Below are positions 1-11,400 of a stretch of DNA of 64,000 bases, piece after piece (position 1 is the stretch's first letter; each line of letters opens with the position of its first letter). The position numbers were made by a program, and so were the translations under genes. The notes below the pieces were generated by a model, which saw only the letters and a list, made by a program, of their open reading frames with translations, did not search any database and was not told the origin of the DNA. Source of the stretch: Callaeas wilsoni (taxonomy: Eukaryota > Chordata > Aves > Passeriformes > Callaeidae); the NCBI GenBank assembly GCA_013398955.1, contig VWPU01000905.1:310001-374000 (forward strand), written 5' to 3'.

Positions 1-741
1 AAGAGAAGGAAAATCATTAAAATTGGGACACCAACAAGCCAGGAAACAACTGGCAGCCCAATCAAGACCACCACTGTGAATAACAGCTCTGACAGAAATG
101 GTACACAATTGTAAAGGAAAATAATTTTTAATTGGAGTTCAAGTGTGTTTACACCAAAAACCCGATTACATGAGTCGGAGTCATTAATTCAGAATACATA
201 AACTTGTCATGTATGAAACTTCTGGAATTTAAAGGAATACATATTTACACAAATTTTAGTCATGGAAAAAACATGGCCAGTAATTATTGACAAAGTAGAT
301 TGCTGAAAAACAAACAAATATAGAGAAGCTGCAGTCTGTTTTATAAATCATTCATTAGAGAAAAATGTGGCAATATTTTTCTATTGTGAATTGTTTCCTA
401 GAATCCAATTAGAGTGGCTTATGATGCTTGATGATTATTTAAAAGGCCAGTTAACAGTGCTCTAGAGGGTAGGCTTTTCATAAGAAAAGCAGCTCATGTC
501 CCAAAAGCTCAAAAATACTCCCTTGCCTATAACTATCAGAGTTTTCTGTTCAAAATGTGATCCTGCATACAGCTGGACTGTTTTCAACAGACCTAGAGAT
601 TTAAGCAAAACGAATTACAGTGATAGAGTACTTTCTTGATAGTGCTGTACATGTCAGCTGTTGTGTGCAGTTTGCATGCAACAGAGGTTTCATGCTTCAC
701 ATTATGAAAACTGGAGTAGAGGGAGGAGGAGTTGTGAGTTA
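1..741. other. AT-rich unique noncoding DNA
   Basis: I see no recognisable exon, RNA gene or repeat in this stretch. Both strands are dense in stop codons. Confidence 0.6.
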
Positions 742-940
742 GTTTTCTTTTCTCTTTTTTTTTAAATTTTGTATTTGGTTTTTGGGTTTTTTTGTTTGTT
801 TTTGTTTGGTTGGGTTTTTTGTTGGTTTTTTTTTGGTTTGTCTTGTTTTGTTTGTTTATTTGTTCTTGGTTTTTTGGGGTTTTTTGTGGGGTTTTTTTGT
901 TTGTTTGTTGGTTTTTGGTTCTGCTTTTTTTCTTTTTTCC
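742..940. repeat. T/G-rich low-complexity tract
   Basis: The plus strand is almost only T and G for about 200 bases: runs of T broken by G, GG or GGGG, with only a handful of A or C between about 772 and 920. The minus strand is therefore an A/C tract of the CAAAA/CCCAAA type. Open frames across it (Lys/Asn/Gln/Thr-rich on minus, Phe/Leu/Val-rich on plus) are artefacts of this composition. Similar but shorter A/C tracts occur at 29.35, 49.86 and 62.46 kb. Confidence 0.9.
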
Positions 941-2899
941 TGCACTGCTCACAGCTGACCCATCCTTGGGCATTCATCTGAGCATCTTGGCTACAGAGAT
1001 GACTTTTTTTCCCCTTTCTTGCATTCCTGTCATTTTCAGCCCTGAAGAAAATAAAAAAAAAATCAGGAAAAGCACTAACAGAACTTCGACGTCAGCAAAT
1101 AAGCCAAAGAATGACAAATGCCTTATGACAACTAAGATATTACTCTTTTTAAGAACACAGTAGCTATACTTCAGGCATGAAGACTTGGCAGGAAATTCAG
1201 CGTTTGGAAACCCACTGAAGACAGGGTAGATTTTAGATTTAGATTTTTCAAAATATAATTTCAGAAAAAAAGAAATTTTTTTTTTTTATTTGCAAAAATG
1301 TTTTAAAGGATTGCTTCATTCTTTGCTACATCTGTAGCATACAAAAGGAAAAAAAGTATTGTTTTGTTAATCAGTTCTAGGTTAAGACCTAGTAAAGGTA
1401 TCTCATTTTTAAACACGAGGTGAAAAGGCTTCTCACTGATATGTGTTAAACTGTTCTTTTAAATCACATTAACAGAATGTGGACTATGGTGAATGTGGAG
1501 AGCAGCAGTGTATGCTATATGCTACAGCAGAATGTAGCAGCCAGAGGTAATGTGACACAACAAGAAAGCAAAACATCCTTAAAAGTAAAGCTTTCAAAAT
1601 TACACCAGTTTTTCTAGTAGTTGAATTCTGGAAGTAGAGAAATATCTTTTCAAGTATATATATACTGGGAAACATATGTATGTGTATTCACAAGCAGGCT
1701 GATTTTGAAGACTAATTGTATGAAGACTAATATAATTAACGTTTTGATGTGTGTGTAATTGTACAACTGACTTTAAGCTTAATTTTATAATAGTGATAAT
1801 ACATGTGGGACTCATTATGGGACCAAAAGCATTACCTGAACAAAAGTGTAATGTAAGAAAAAGTAAGATAAGTCCATTCTTATGAGCTGCATGTTCAAAT
1901 TACTCAGCTTTTCTGTTATTCATGTTATGCATATAAAAAAATAGGTATTTGCAATAATATAAAATTGACATTTAAAGAAAAAAGGCCCAATATATGGTGC
2001 ATATGTACTATATATTTTTAGCTTCAAAAAAATCTGTATGTTTTAATGACTGTTTGCTCCAGGTGCATTTTATTTTTACAGAATATTGTAAAGCCTTAAA
2101 AGACCATTTTATCTGAACAGAGTTTAGAAGAAAAGAAAAAAAGCTGGTAGTCAATTATAGGAAGGTTTCTATACTTTTAGTGAATTAGGCTAATTTGTCT
2201 GAAATGTTTCTTGGAAAAATGAGTGTTCCCAATGAAACTTAGTGACAAAAATTTCAGTATTAAAGAAGATTTAGAAAGCAGACAGGGGGAAAAAAGAAAC
2301 AATACAAATAAAACTTTTAAAGAAAAACCCCAGGAAATAAAAATACAAAGAGAAGGATAGTTATCAACCACACATTAATTGTGGTGTATTAACCATCAGT
2401 AGTGGTTTGTCAATCCTTAATGCAAAGTAACTGAGAAATCTAAATAAAAGATACGTTTGTGACTGCCTGAGTTCTTATGGATAGCACAAAAAGGACGGTG
2501 TGATATTTAACAGGAAATTTGAAACTGCAGGGAGTACTTAAAGATTATTTAAAGTTTCTTGGACTCAAAAGAAAAGTGGCACCTTTGTGTGACCGTGGTG
2601 GGCTTCAACTAGGTCAGTGGCAGCTTTAGCTGAAGCCTCTCTATGGGAAGGTTGCTTTCAGAAAGAGAAAGAAATGGCTGTCAGCATCACCAGTGGTCAC
2701 CAGCTATGAGATACAGGCAGACCTGGAGTGAACCTTAAGTCATTCAGAAGACTTTTGTTGTAGAGCCTAGAGGAAAGACATTTCTGACTGAGCATCTACC
2801 CCACTTACCTGTTCAATAGGGAAATCAGCCAAACAATATTGCTACGGCAGGCAGACTGAATAGGAAGAAATTATTATTAAATTAAAACAAGTTATAATC

Positions 2900-2970
2900 C
2901 TCATTATTATTATTATTATCAGTATCAACATCATTATTACAGTCACCACCATCAATTATTATAATAAAAT
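2900..2970. repeat. (ATT)n microsatellite, imperfect
   Basis: Six ATT units lie at 2903-2919, followed by degenerate ATC/ATT triplets and an ATTATAATAAAATATT tail. Confidence 0.9.
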
Positions 2971-5900
2971 ATTATGTTTGAGGATTTATTTCATTTTCAC
3001 ATTTTTGGAGGCTGAAATAGTTAAACGAAGCAGGAAGATTGCCAGGTAACAAAAGCAAAGCAATTAAGAGACAGTAGACAGAAGGAAAATTTAAGTATTT
3101 CTCAATCAATGGTAAAACAAAATATTAATATGGTTAAAAATGTGAATAGTAGAAGATATTTTGAGGACTTTAATCCCTAAATTATGAAACCACTGAACTG
3201 AATCTGAGTTGAATTTCCAAAAGTGATGACAGTAATGGTCCTTCTCTTTTATATCTCTGTTATTTCAAAGTATGTTTATTGATCTTTGATTGTACAAGTT
3301 GGTAAGTCTTTTTCACTGCTATTATTACATTTTTTCCAAGAGGTACTTGGCTTCTGTCTCTCTGGTTCCTCATTTGATTTTCTTCATGTGCTAGTTTCTC
3401 TTATTGGCTGATGTCTGTTTCAATACTTGATTTTTAATAAACTGTCCTTGAAAGACAGAGCATAAAAAATCTGTCACTGCTCTTGAGGTCATGAGACCCC
3501 ATCGCCTCTATACAAGGCAAAGGTCATGCAGTTTCCAGAAAAGGGAAGAGGAGTAATGTTCATTAAAAATGTACTTCAGAGTACCCATTTTTGAGGCTCA
3601 TCATTCACCTCAGAGAGAGTATTTTTCATTTGCCATCTCCTTGCAGTCTGAAAAAATTCTTTGAACAAGTCCATCTACATTATTTATATAATAAAAAGCA
3701 AGCAAACAAACAACTGAAAGGGTTTTTGGGAGAAGTGCAGAGGAAAGAATTCATCTTTGCATTTGCATTATTCCAGAACAACTTCAAACTATTGTAAGAA
3801 TTTGTATTTTTTTATCTGCTTTATTATCTACCAGACCATTTTGCTAATTTTGACATTTTAAAACTCAAGATGGTGATCAAGTTACTTCATGCATAGTGGA
3901 CCAAGTTTCCCTTGCTTATTTTATTCATACAGCCAGCAACATTGCCCCAGTAAGAAAATCTTGGTGGAAGTAAGATGGATTTGTGTGGCATAGGTGTCTC
4001 AATACCTTGAAAAGAGAAAATAGAGATTGAGAATCATATTTGTAGGAATAAATTGGCATCTGCTGCTGCAGAGCTGGTAGATATTTCCCCTTTATTTCTG
4101 ACACTCGGCTAGACCTTGAAATAAAAAAATAATGAGCACCTTTTCGGTTAAATGTTTGAATGAAAATTTAAAGAGGAACTGAGAAATGCTAATGTGAGAC
4201 TGCTTAGAACAGCCAAACTGAAAAGGAAAGAAAATCCTCAAACCTTAAAGAGAGAGGAAAAACATAATGTAGGAGGGATGATAATATTTCTGTATAGACA
4301 TCATGCATACATTTTCCCTGCTCACCATTATAGAGAAAAAAACCAGTCTTGTGACAGAACAAAGAAGAGGTATTGACAGCAGAAAAATAAGAAAGAAAAC
4401 CATGTTGAGAGACATGTACAATCCCTCCCAGAATGGCACACAGCAGTGATAATGTGCTTGGGCTCAACAAATATCAGTGAAACCTGAAAACTACTTGTGA
4501 TGGAGTTTTAGACAAAGCACAGCTCTGTCAGCCACACTGAACTATTACCTAGCTAAACTTTATTACCACTCTCTTGCAAAATGTGTAAATGCATGGATCT
4601 TTCATGTATTGATAAAGTTGTAAATTTTGGCACCGTGATGCACTAGATACTGCCAAAAAGGACTTATTTGGGGTCTGAAATACTCTTGTTCATGGATCAA
4701 TGTTTGTTTCTGAGTAAAGGTTATTGCTTTGCATATGCACTCTGAGCGTAGGCAGAAAGAGCTTTCAGGAGTTCCTAATGGTCAGCATCATCTGACTGAA
4801 TGTGCACTTGCACGAATTTTATCAAAATAACTGACTGGCAAGGACTCATTGAACCATGCTGTATGCCTGTGCACAGATACTGCTGTTGATGGTTCCTATA
4901 TGTCAAGGGCTTCTGGTTCACAGTCCCTCTAATTTCCAAGCTCCTTCCAAAATCTTCTGTCGTACCAAAATAAATATTGATTTTTCTGTTATTGATTTTA
5001 CTGTTATCAGTCCAAATGTGATGTAGTGTGACGTTGTGGCATTCTGTACATCACACCTGTCAAATGAGATTTGTAAAAGGAACTAGTTTGTGAACAGGCC
5101 TGAACTTGCTGTCCTTATTATTGTCTATGAACTCACAGAATGATCTCATGGACTTGCTTTCTTGCTTTCTAAATATCAGAAGCAGGAACATTTCTGTTAT
5201 GAAATACTCACATTTTTTGAACTGATTTTTGCTCAGTAATGTTAATTATTCCACTATCAATACTGCTTGTCATCAGGCTGCCCACAAGTCATGCCTGCTG
5301 CCCACTATTCATCTGATGTTTTTCTTAATTGTTTTTTTTGTCTACATAATCATAGTTTGTTTCTGATGTGAACTTGTTTTTAATAAGCTTAAGGACTGTA
5401 AGAAATGTCATTCAGTTTATAAATATCTGTCTCTTAATTTTTGTTTGGTTTTCTCAGTGTTTCCTGCTGTCTTTGGAAAGAGCTGTTAACTATTCCCAGA
5501 GCTGTGCTGACATTGCCAATGGTGGCAGCATAAAATTCCGACATGGAAATAAAAATAACATGATTCTCCCTGCATTTTATTTCAGTTGGAAATCAGGGAG
5601 ATAGTAGCAGGGTAGGAAATCAATGAATGCCAAATGGAGGAAAACAATGGGACTCAGGGGGGAAATATTTTGCAGTTTAATTGTAGACATTAGGACTGAA
5701 GAGATTAAAACCATTAGGTATTGAAGAACTGAAATCTGTGGGAGTAAAGGGCAATCAGCAACTCCCTGAGCTATTCACCATTTCTTGTAATAAGACCACA
5801 AAACAGTGCTGATGCTTTAGGCTGACATCTCGTGCGCTGGGATAAGGCAGCTCTACCAATACAACAGAATAAATTGAAGTAACTGTAGTTGTGGTCTCAA

Positions 5901-6318
5901 GATTTCCTAAAGCAATCACTTATTTTGCAGAGAAATACACTACTAATAATTTAGGTTTAGGAGTAATATACGCTGAATTTTTCTCTCATTGGTCTTTTTG
6001 GTATTTTTATTTCAGAAGTGCATCATGTTTCTTCTTTAAACCCTCCGATGATCAGTAAATCTGATTTATTTACAATCTCCTTGAAACAGAGAAAAAGCTA
6101 AAGTTGGAAGACAGCCAACATACAAATCTAAAATTTAATTTCATACAAATATTTTGAAAAACTGTTTAGCTCATCATTTTTCTAGTAAAAGAATATATAA
6201 TATAACCACTAAAAAGATTTTAACTTTTCAATTTCTTCAAAATTGAATTGAGTTTTTAAATTACAACAAATTTAAGACAAGTTCAGATAACCCTGACCAA
6301 ATAACACAGGGATTTAAA

Positions 6319-6336
6319 GAATAAATAAATAAATAA
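6319..6336. repeat. (AAAT)4 microsatellite
   Basis: Four near-perfect AAAT/AATA units. Confidence 0.85.
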
Positions 6337-7724
6337 CATGTGTTCTACTAAAGGTTTTACTAAAAAGAATATAAAGTATAAATTATGCATCTGTGCTGGC
6401 TTGAAAAAGTTCACCAGAGATGACTGTAGCTACTCCTCTTAATTTTCTCCCAGGAATGCCTGAGGCAGAGCTCCTGCCTGCTTTCCTAGGTCCTGACAGA
6501 AAGCCCAAGTACTTTTTTTCTCTGTTTGTTGTAAAGTGTTCAGGAATAATGGAACAGTAGAATATAGTCTGACAAAACTGAGCATCACGAGCCATTTAAA
6601 ATATTTTCCTTGATGGACAAAGAGGGATGTTGTACTGGTAATATTGAAAGGAAAGAAAAAAAAAAGACTAAACCAGAAAAAAAACTTTTATAGTTATCTA
6701 TAGTTGAAAGAAGTTGCAGAAGAAACAACCATAAATTTTATTTATATAGCTTTCCTAAGTAAAACAGATTATTTTCAGATGTAAAAACAAAATTATGCAC
6801 ATAGAATCTGACTGTTATGTAATGGGGTCATGGGGAATAACAGACCTCTGGTGCATATAGTACTAAATATTTACTAATGATCCCTTTAATTTTTACGAAA
6901 TAAAAGACAGTTATTGCATGTGATTGAACTGAGGTTATTTCTATCTGCTATGATACAGTCTTCATGAGGCAATTTTGGCTAATTTTTAGAATGCAGAAGT
7001 ACCCCCCAGGATCTGCATCTACATTGCTTTAAAATTTGACCTTTTTTCTTTCTGAATGTTGGCTATTTTAAGAAATTAAAATGAAATTATTAACAATTTT
7101 GATATTTAGATCCATTATGATTGGCTATTGAAACTTCTAGAAGAATTTTCCTTTTTCTAATAATAAAACATATGGTTACAAATATTTCCCAAAGTATAGA
7201 TATTACACCAATTGGTACAACTTTTAAAGCATGACTGCATTAACAGCAGCAGTGTTGTTTTAAAATTGAAATCAAAATATATATGATACAGAAGGAATTT
7301 TTCTACTATATGATGTTTTTGTTGCAAGACGAGTGCTCTGTTACATGTGTTTTTAGTGTTTTTTCTTTAGTTACAGTACGTGTTGCCTACAGGCTGTACA
7401 ACAATGCACCTAATGGTGGTATCAACCTGCAGAATGTATATGTACTGACCATATGAGCTCTCTGAGAACACTGAGATCAAGAGACAGAATAATCAAGAAA
7501 AAGGAAACACAGAAGAATGAAGTGAGTTTTCATTCCTGTATTTGGCACTGGCTTTAGTGGAGCCTTGTCCGTACTTCCTTGTGTAAAAGACAGAAGAAAT
7601 TGTATTAACCAATACTATATTATTACAATACTGCATGCTACATAATACTGAAGTATTGTGAACTTAATTGGATAATGCGTGTTCAAACATGTGAAATGAA
7701 TTTGTAAATGCAGAGACATTTATA

Positions 7725-8716
7725 GTGAACAGGGTGACATCAGGCTGGGGACTGGTAGTTAGGGGGCTTCCACAGGGCTCCAATCTCAGCCCTGTGCTCT
7801 TCAACATCTTCCTAAATGACTTGGAGGCAAGACTGAAAGGGACACTAAGTAAGTTTGCTGCCAACACTAAATCTAGAGGATAGAGAGACCCTGAAGAGAG
7901 ACTTTGGCAAATCAGAGGGCTGGGCAATCAACAGCTATATGAAGTTTAACAGGGGAAAGTGCTGGATTCTGCATCTGGGACGGGACAATCCTCGTCCTGT
8001 GTATAGACTGGGGAACGAGAGGCTGGAGAGCAGCACTGTGGAAAGGGACCTGGGGGTTCTGGTCAATGGCAAGTTGAACATGAGTCAGCAGTGCCCTGGC
8101 AGCCAGGAGGGCCAACCCTGTCCTGAGGGCATCAGGCACAGCATCTCCAGCTGGGCGAGGGGGATATTCCCGCTCTGCTCTGCACTGGGGCAGCCTCACC
8201 TCGAGTGCTGGGGGCAGTTTTGGGCATCACAATCTAAAAACGACATTGAACTATTAAAGAGCATACAAAGGAGGACAATGAGGATGGTGAAGGTTCTAGA
8301 GAGGAAGCCATACGAGGAACTGCTGAGGTCACTTGGTCTGTTCAGCTTTGAGAACAGGTGACTGAGGGGAGTCTTCGTTACACTCTTCGACAACCTCGTG
8401 AGAGGAAGAGATGGGGCAGGTACAGATCTCTTCGCTCTCATGACCAGTGAAAGGACTTGAAGAAATGAGATTAACTGAGTTGGAGGAGGATTATGTTAGA
8501 TATCAGGAGAAGGTTTTTCTCCCAGGAGGTGGTCAAGCACTTGAATAGTGCTCTTCAGGGAAATGGTCACAGCACCAAGCTTGACAGAGTTCAAGAAGCA
8601 TTTTAGATGATGCTCTCAGGCACATGGTGTGAGTGTTGGGGTGTTCTGTCCAGGGCGAGGAGTTGGACTCAATGATCCTTGTGGGTTCCTTCCAACTCAG
8701 CATATTTTATGATTCT
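7725..8716 (+). mobile_element. CR1 LINE fragment A (5'-truncated, 3' end present)
   Basis: This is a plus-strand copy of chicken repeat 1, a non-LTR retrotransposon. It begins inside the reverse-transcriptase region (about 'caggctggggactggt' at 7741) and runs to a typical CR1 terminus: 'gagttggactcaatgatcct', then a 'ccttccaactc' block, then 'ttttatgattct' ending near 8716. CR1 copies are normally truncated at the 5' end because reverse transcription starts at the 3' end, and this fits. The 5' limit is approximate. It is the closest relative in the window of copy E (26.7 kb); the two share long stretches of nearly identical wording but differ by an internal gap in E. Confidence 0.93.
7765..8361 (+). 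pseudogene. CR1 reverse transcriptase, C-terminal remnant
   Basis: This is a decayed C-terminal half of the CR1 ORF2 reverse transcriptase. An early segment reads LFNIFLNDLEA (the family's FNIFINDLD-type block). It is followed by FAAN at 7854-7865, where the family has the catalytic FADD motif, so both metal-binding aspartates are gone. That frame stops at 7881-7883. A second frame stays open to 8361 and carries family landmarks in order: MKFNRGKCWILHLGR, YRLGNERLESS, ERDLGVLVNGKLNMSQQC, a garbled middle consistent with compensating frameshifts, then QRRTMRMVKVLE and YEELLRSLGLFSFENR. Beyond 8361 the reading continues only in pieces. The protein cannot be functional. Confidence 0.9.
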
Positions 8717-9837
8717 AAACAGAAACAAAAACTATAACACACTTCAGGAAGAAAGCAAAATCCTAAGAATCAACTATATGCATAATCTGACAGAGAAATG
8801 TAAAATCTGGTAGTTCAATGGAGAGAAACCGGTTTAATCTGATTTTTAATCTTGAATTTTACTATGCGAGAAATTCACACAGTTAAGCAGATAAAAGATT
8901 ATCCATGAACCCATGATAATTCTTGCAGAAATTATTCTATTTCTTCAGTCAGGCTTCAGGGTGTAATAGTAATTGTCTTGTAAACAAATATATATAGATA
9001 CTGAAAACAGGATCAATTACATCTGTGTCACTCCTGAAACTGACATTTATGAAGCCATCTATGTTCTAAAATATTTCAAGTGATAGCAATTCCAGTGGTC
9101 TATTTAACCTTTCTTTTTGTTAGAACTCCTTTTTTTTTCCTGAAAAACAATCCCTCTCTCTCGATACTTAATGTCATTATTCCTTCTCTTCACAACACCT
9201 TTTACATAGTCAAAGAGCATCATCATGTTTCCAAACCTAATAAACCTATTTTCTTCAACTTTACACATAGTCGTGTTTCCAGGACCTATTTCCACACTTG
9301 TTACTGTTTCACGGGCAATCATGAATTGAATCAAACTAAGATGCTTAAAGCTGGAGTTAATATTCCAGCTGACATACTGCTACCACTTAGAAGTGAAAAT
9401 TGTGACTTCAGGGGTTTTTTTGCAGGTAATAGTACAGTTCTTATCTCATTAACTAAAATGAGTTTTCATCATTAGTGTGATATGTACAACAATTAATATA
9501 TGCTGTGACTGTAATTCTGTTCACCACCCTTTTAGCAATTTTTGCAGTGCTTCTCTCCAGACAGGTTTTCTACACCCTGTCGTTGTGCAGCCACTTACAT
9601 CTAATTGTGTGTAAAACGCTGTGATTTTTGTTACTAGGTTACATGCTAATTTTCCACACTATTTCTCATATTTGCCAATTTTATTTAAATATATACTTCT
9701 GTCATCCAGTATTTTTGGACTTTGTCAAAATTTAACTTTGTTTATGTTTTTAATTATTAGAATACCAGACTTACAGAACCCTATATGATATATTCTAGTT
9801 TAGCTGCTCTCTGGGAAACACTCTTGCCAGTTAGGTG
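8717..9837. other. AT-rich unique noncoding DNA
   Basis: I see nothing recognisable between CR1 copy A and the ancient CR1 fragment. An open frame of 131 codons at 9080-9475 matches no family I know. Confidence 0.5.
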
Positions 9838-10062
9838 TTGATATCATAAGAGTTTAATTTTTCTAGATTTCTTATGAGAATCCCAGAAAAGTGGCAGAAG
9901 CCTGCTGCAATTAAGGTATGTGATATCTAACACTTTCTTTCTATTCACAAAGTCTATTACCCTGTCATAGATGGAAATTAGTTTGGTTTAATATGATCTA
10001 GTCTTCACAAATTCGTGTTGTTACCCTTCCTTTTACCTACCAGGTAGATAAATTTATTTTAG
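9838..10062 (-). mobile_element. Ancient CR1-type LINE fragment C (RT region)
   Basis: Read on the minus strand, this is a heavily mutated piece of CR1-type reverse transcriptase. From about 10,010 downward it gives EFVKTRSY, a stop, TKLISIYDRV, then DFVNRKKVLDITYLN. These correspond to the family blocks HGFVKxRSxQTNLISFYDRV and DFVxRGxAVDVVYLDFSKAFD. The following bases still resemble the 'AFDTVSHDILISK' segment at nucleotide level. Divergence is much greater than in copies A, E, G, H and J. The wording matches an old CR1 lineage shared across birds, turtles and crocodilians, as far as I can judge from memory. The remnant includes at least one in-frame stop and ends where the candidate LTR begins. 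Confidence 0.75.
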
Positions 10063-11092
10063 TCTGTATATTCTACTGTTTCTCCAGGATCTGATGAAAC
10101 TCTGGACATGAACCAACAGTTGCACTTGTGTGCCATGATCCGGTTACTGAAGTTCTTAGAAATGCCTCTGCACGAATTAAGGTGCAAATGAGACCATATG
10201 CCAGTGACAATAGAATCAATTTTATTTGATAGTAAATATGAGAGAGAGAGAGAAAGAAAAAAATAGAAAATAGGTAAAGAGGACAGAAAGAGAGTGACAG
10301 GGACAGAATAAGGAAAATAGAATAAGGATCCATCCGTGGATCCTGATGATGTTCCTCTCCAGCTGATCTTCTTAATGGTGAACGTCCCCTCTAAAAGAAC
10401 AGAATCCAGTGCGGTAATATACACTCAGGCTAGGTAGAAAAACCCAGGTACCTCCCTCAGTGGGGATGGAGGAGAGGAGATCGTGGAGAGGGGGGGAGTT
10501 TGCCATTGTCTCTTAGAACAGACTTCAGGTTTGTTTAATCTTGTGCAATCCTGTGGTGCAAGGCTTCAGGAATGACTCTGGCGGGGGGCACTTCGAGGGG
10601 CCTTTGATGGATTATGGCACCCCCTCAGCTGCCTCTCACGTGCATGTCCCGTGGATGTGGCCTGTGGGGTTGGGGGTTCCACAGCTGGGCCAGTTTGTGT
10701 AAGGGAGGATGGGTGTTCGCTGCCTCTGACCAGAGGTTACACCTGAAACCTCCCCACTCCCGCCTCGTTCCGGAGGGGAGTCTGCGTAAACCTGGCTCCT
10801 GTGGGCTGCGGTCTCCCCCACCCCAAACTCAGCCAGGGAAGAATCTCTGATGCGTTTGGCTTTCTTGTGGATGCAGTCCTCTCTTTCAGCTTTCTTTTCT
10901 TTCCTAAGTCTGAGATGATTAAAGAATGGGTTTTCCCTTTATCTAATCTTAGTGCTTCAGCTTACAGTCCCAAGTCCTAGTCAGGTATCTTCAGGGAGGC
11001 TTCTTTGGTTGTAGCTTCTTTATACAGTTTTTGTTATAATAAGCAAAACTTTAGATCAATGTTTGGGGCATGAGATATTTCAGTCTCTGACA
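10063..11092 (-). mobile_element. Candidate solo LTR of an endogenous retrovirus
   Basis: This block of about 1 kb is compositionally unlike its flanks and sits between two CR1 fragments on opposite strands. On the minus strand it opens with TGTCAGAGAC at 11,092, has TATAAAG at 11,018-11,024, a GC-rich middle (about 10,560-10,850) and an AATAAA polyadenylation signal at 10,221-10,226, roughly 150 bases before the far edge. TG start, late AATAAA and length fit an avian LTR. A clean terminal CA and a target-site duplication could not be identified, and a TATA box so near the 5' edge is unusual. It could instead be another repeat family. It also contains a GA tract (10,240-10,263) and the palindrome GGATCCAtccgTGGATCC at 10,326-10,343. 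No retroviral gene is present. Confidence 0.4.
10240..10263. repeat. (GA)n / purine tract
   Basis: GAGAGAGAGAGA runs into GAAAGAAAA inside the candidate LTR. Confidence 0.85.
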
Positions 11093-11400
11093 ACTCGCAG
11101 CCCAGAAAACCAACTATATCATGGGCTGCATTAGAAGCAGTATGGCCAGCAGGTTGAGGGAGGTGATTCTGCCCCTCTGCTTTGCTTCCATGAGATCCCA
11201 CCTGGAGTAATGAATCCACCTCTTAGGCTCTCAGCATTAAAAAAATGGACCTGCTGGAGCAGGTTCCAAGGAAAGCCGGAAAGGTGATTAGAGGGATGGG
11301 TAATCTCTCCTAAGAAGAAAGACTGCCTATGGCAGAGGAATCGGAACTAGATGATTTTTAAGGTTTGAAACCATTCAATGATTCTGTGTTTCTATGACTG
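11093..11400 (+). mobile_element. CR1 LINE fragment B (3' part, internally deleted)
   Basis: This is a plus-strand CR1 3' region. The start, 'cagcccagaaaaccaact' followed by 'gggctgcattagaagcag' and 'ggccagcaggttgaggga', is the stretch that codes for the C-terminal part of the CR1 reverse transcriptase (the '..PLYSALVRPHLEY..' neighbourhood). It breaks off around 11,318-11,328 after 'taatctctcctaagaag' and jumps to the terminal '3' tail 'ggaactagatgattttta' .. 'caatgattctgtgtttctatg'. The C-terminal coding end and most of the 3' UTR are therefore missing. The 5' edge abuts the candidate LTR within a few bases, so either CR1 was truncated there or the LTR cut into it. Confidence 0.85.

Larger units (their letters stand above)
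941..7724. other. AT-rich unique noncoding DNA
   Basis: No exon or known transposon was recognised across this 6.8 kb. It holds short simple repeats: a T run at 1276-1287, an ATT tract near 2903 and an AAAT tract near 6320. A slightly less AT-rich patch at about 2580-2860 has no identity I can name. A stretch at 5458-5602 has a pyrimidine-rich tract ending in CAG followed by an open frame; it is discussed as a weak exon-like signal and is not called a gene. Confidence 0.55.

Noticed and set aside
593..973. Minus-strand open frame of 126 codons rich in Lys, Asn, Gln and Thr
   Set aside because: It simply translates the A/C-rich strand of the low-complexity tract at 742-940. There is no domain and no initiation context of note.
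769..1163. Plus-strand Phe/Leu/Val-rich frames that look like membrane proteins
   Set aside because: Translation of T/G repeats always yields Phe, Leu, Val, Cys and Trp. This is not evidence for a membrane protein.
7912..8441. Minus-strand open frames opposite CR1 copy A
   Set aside because: They are shadows of the plus-strand CR1 coding region.
10059..10424. Minus-strand open frame of 121 codons in the candidate LTR
   Set aside because: It crosses the purine tract and has no retroviral or other family motif. It is likely a chance frame.
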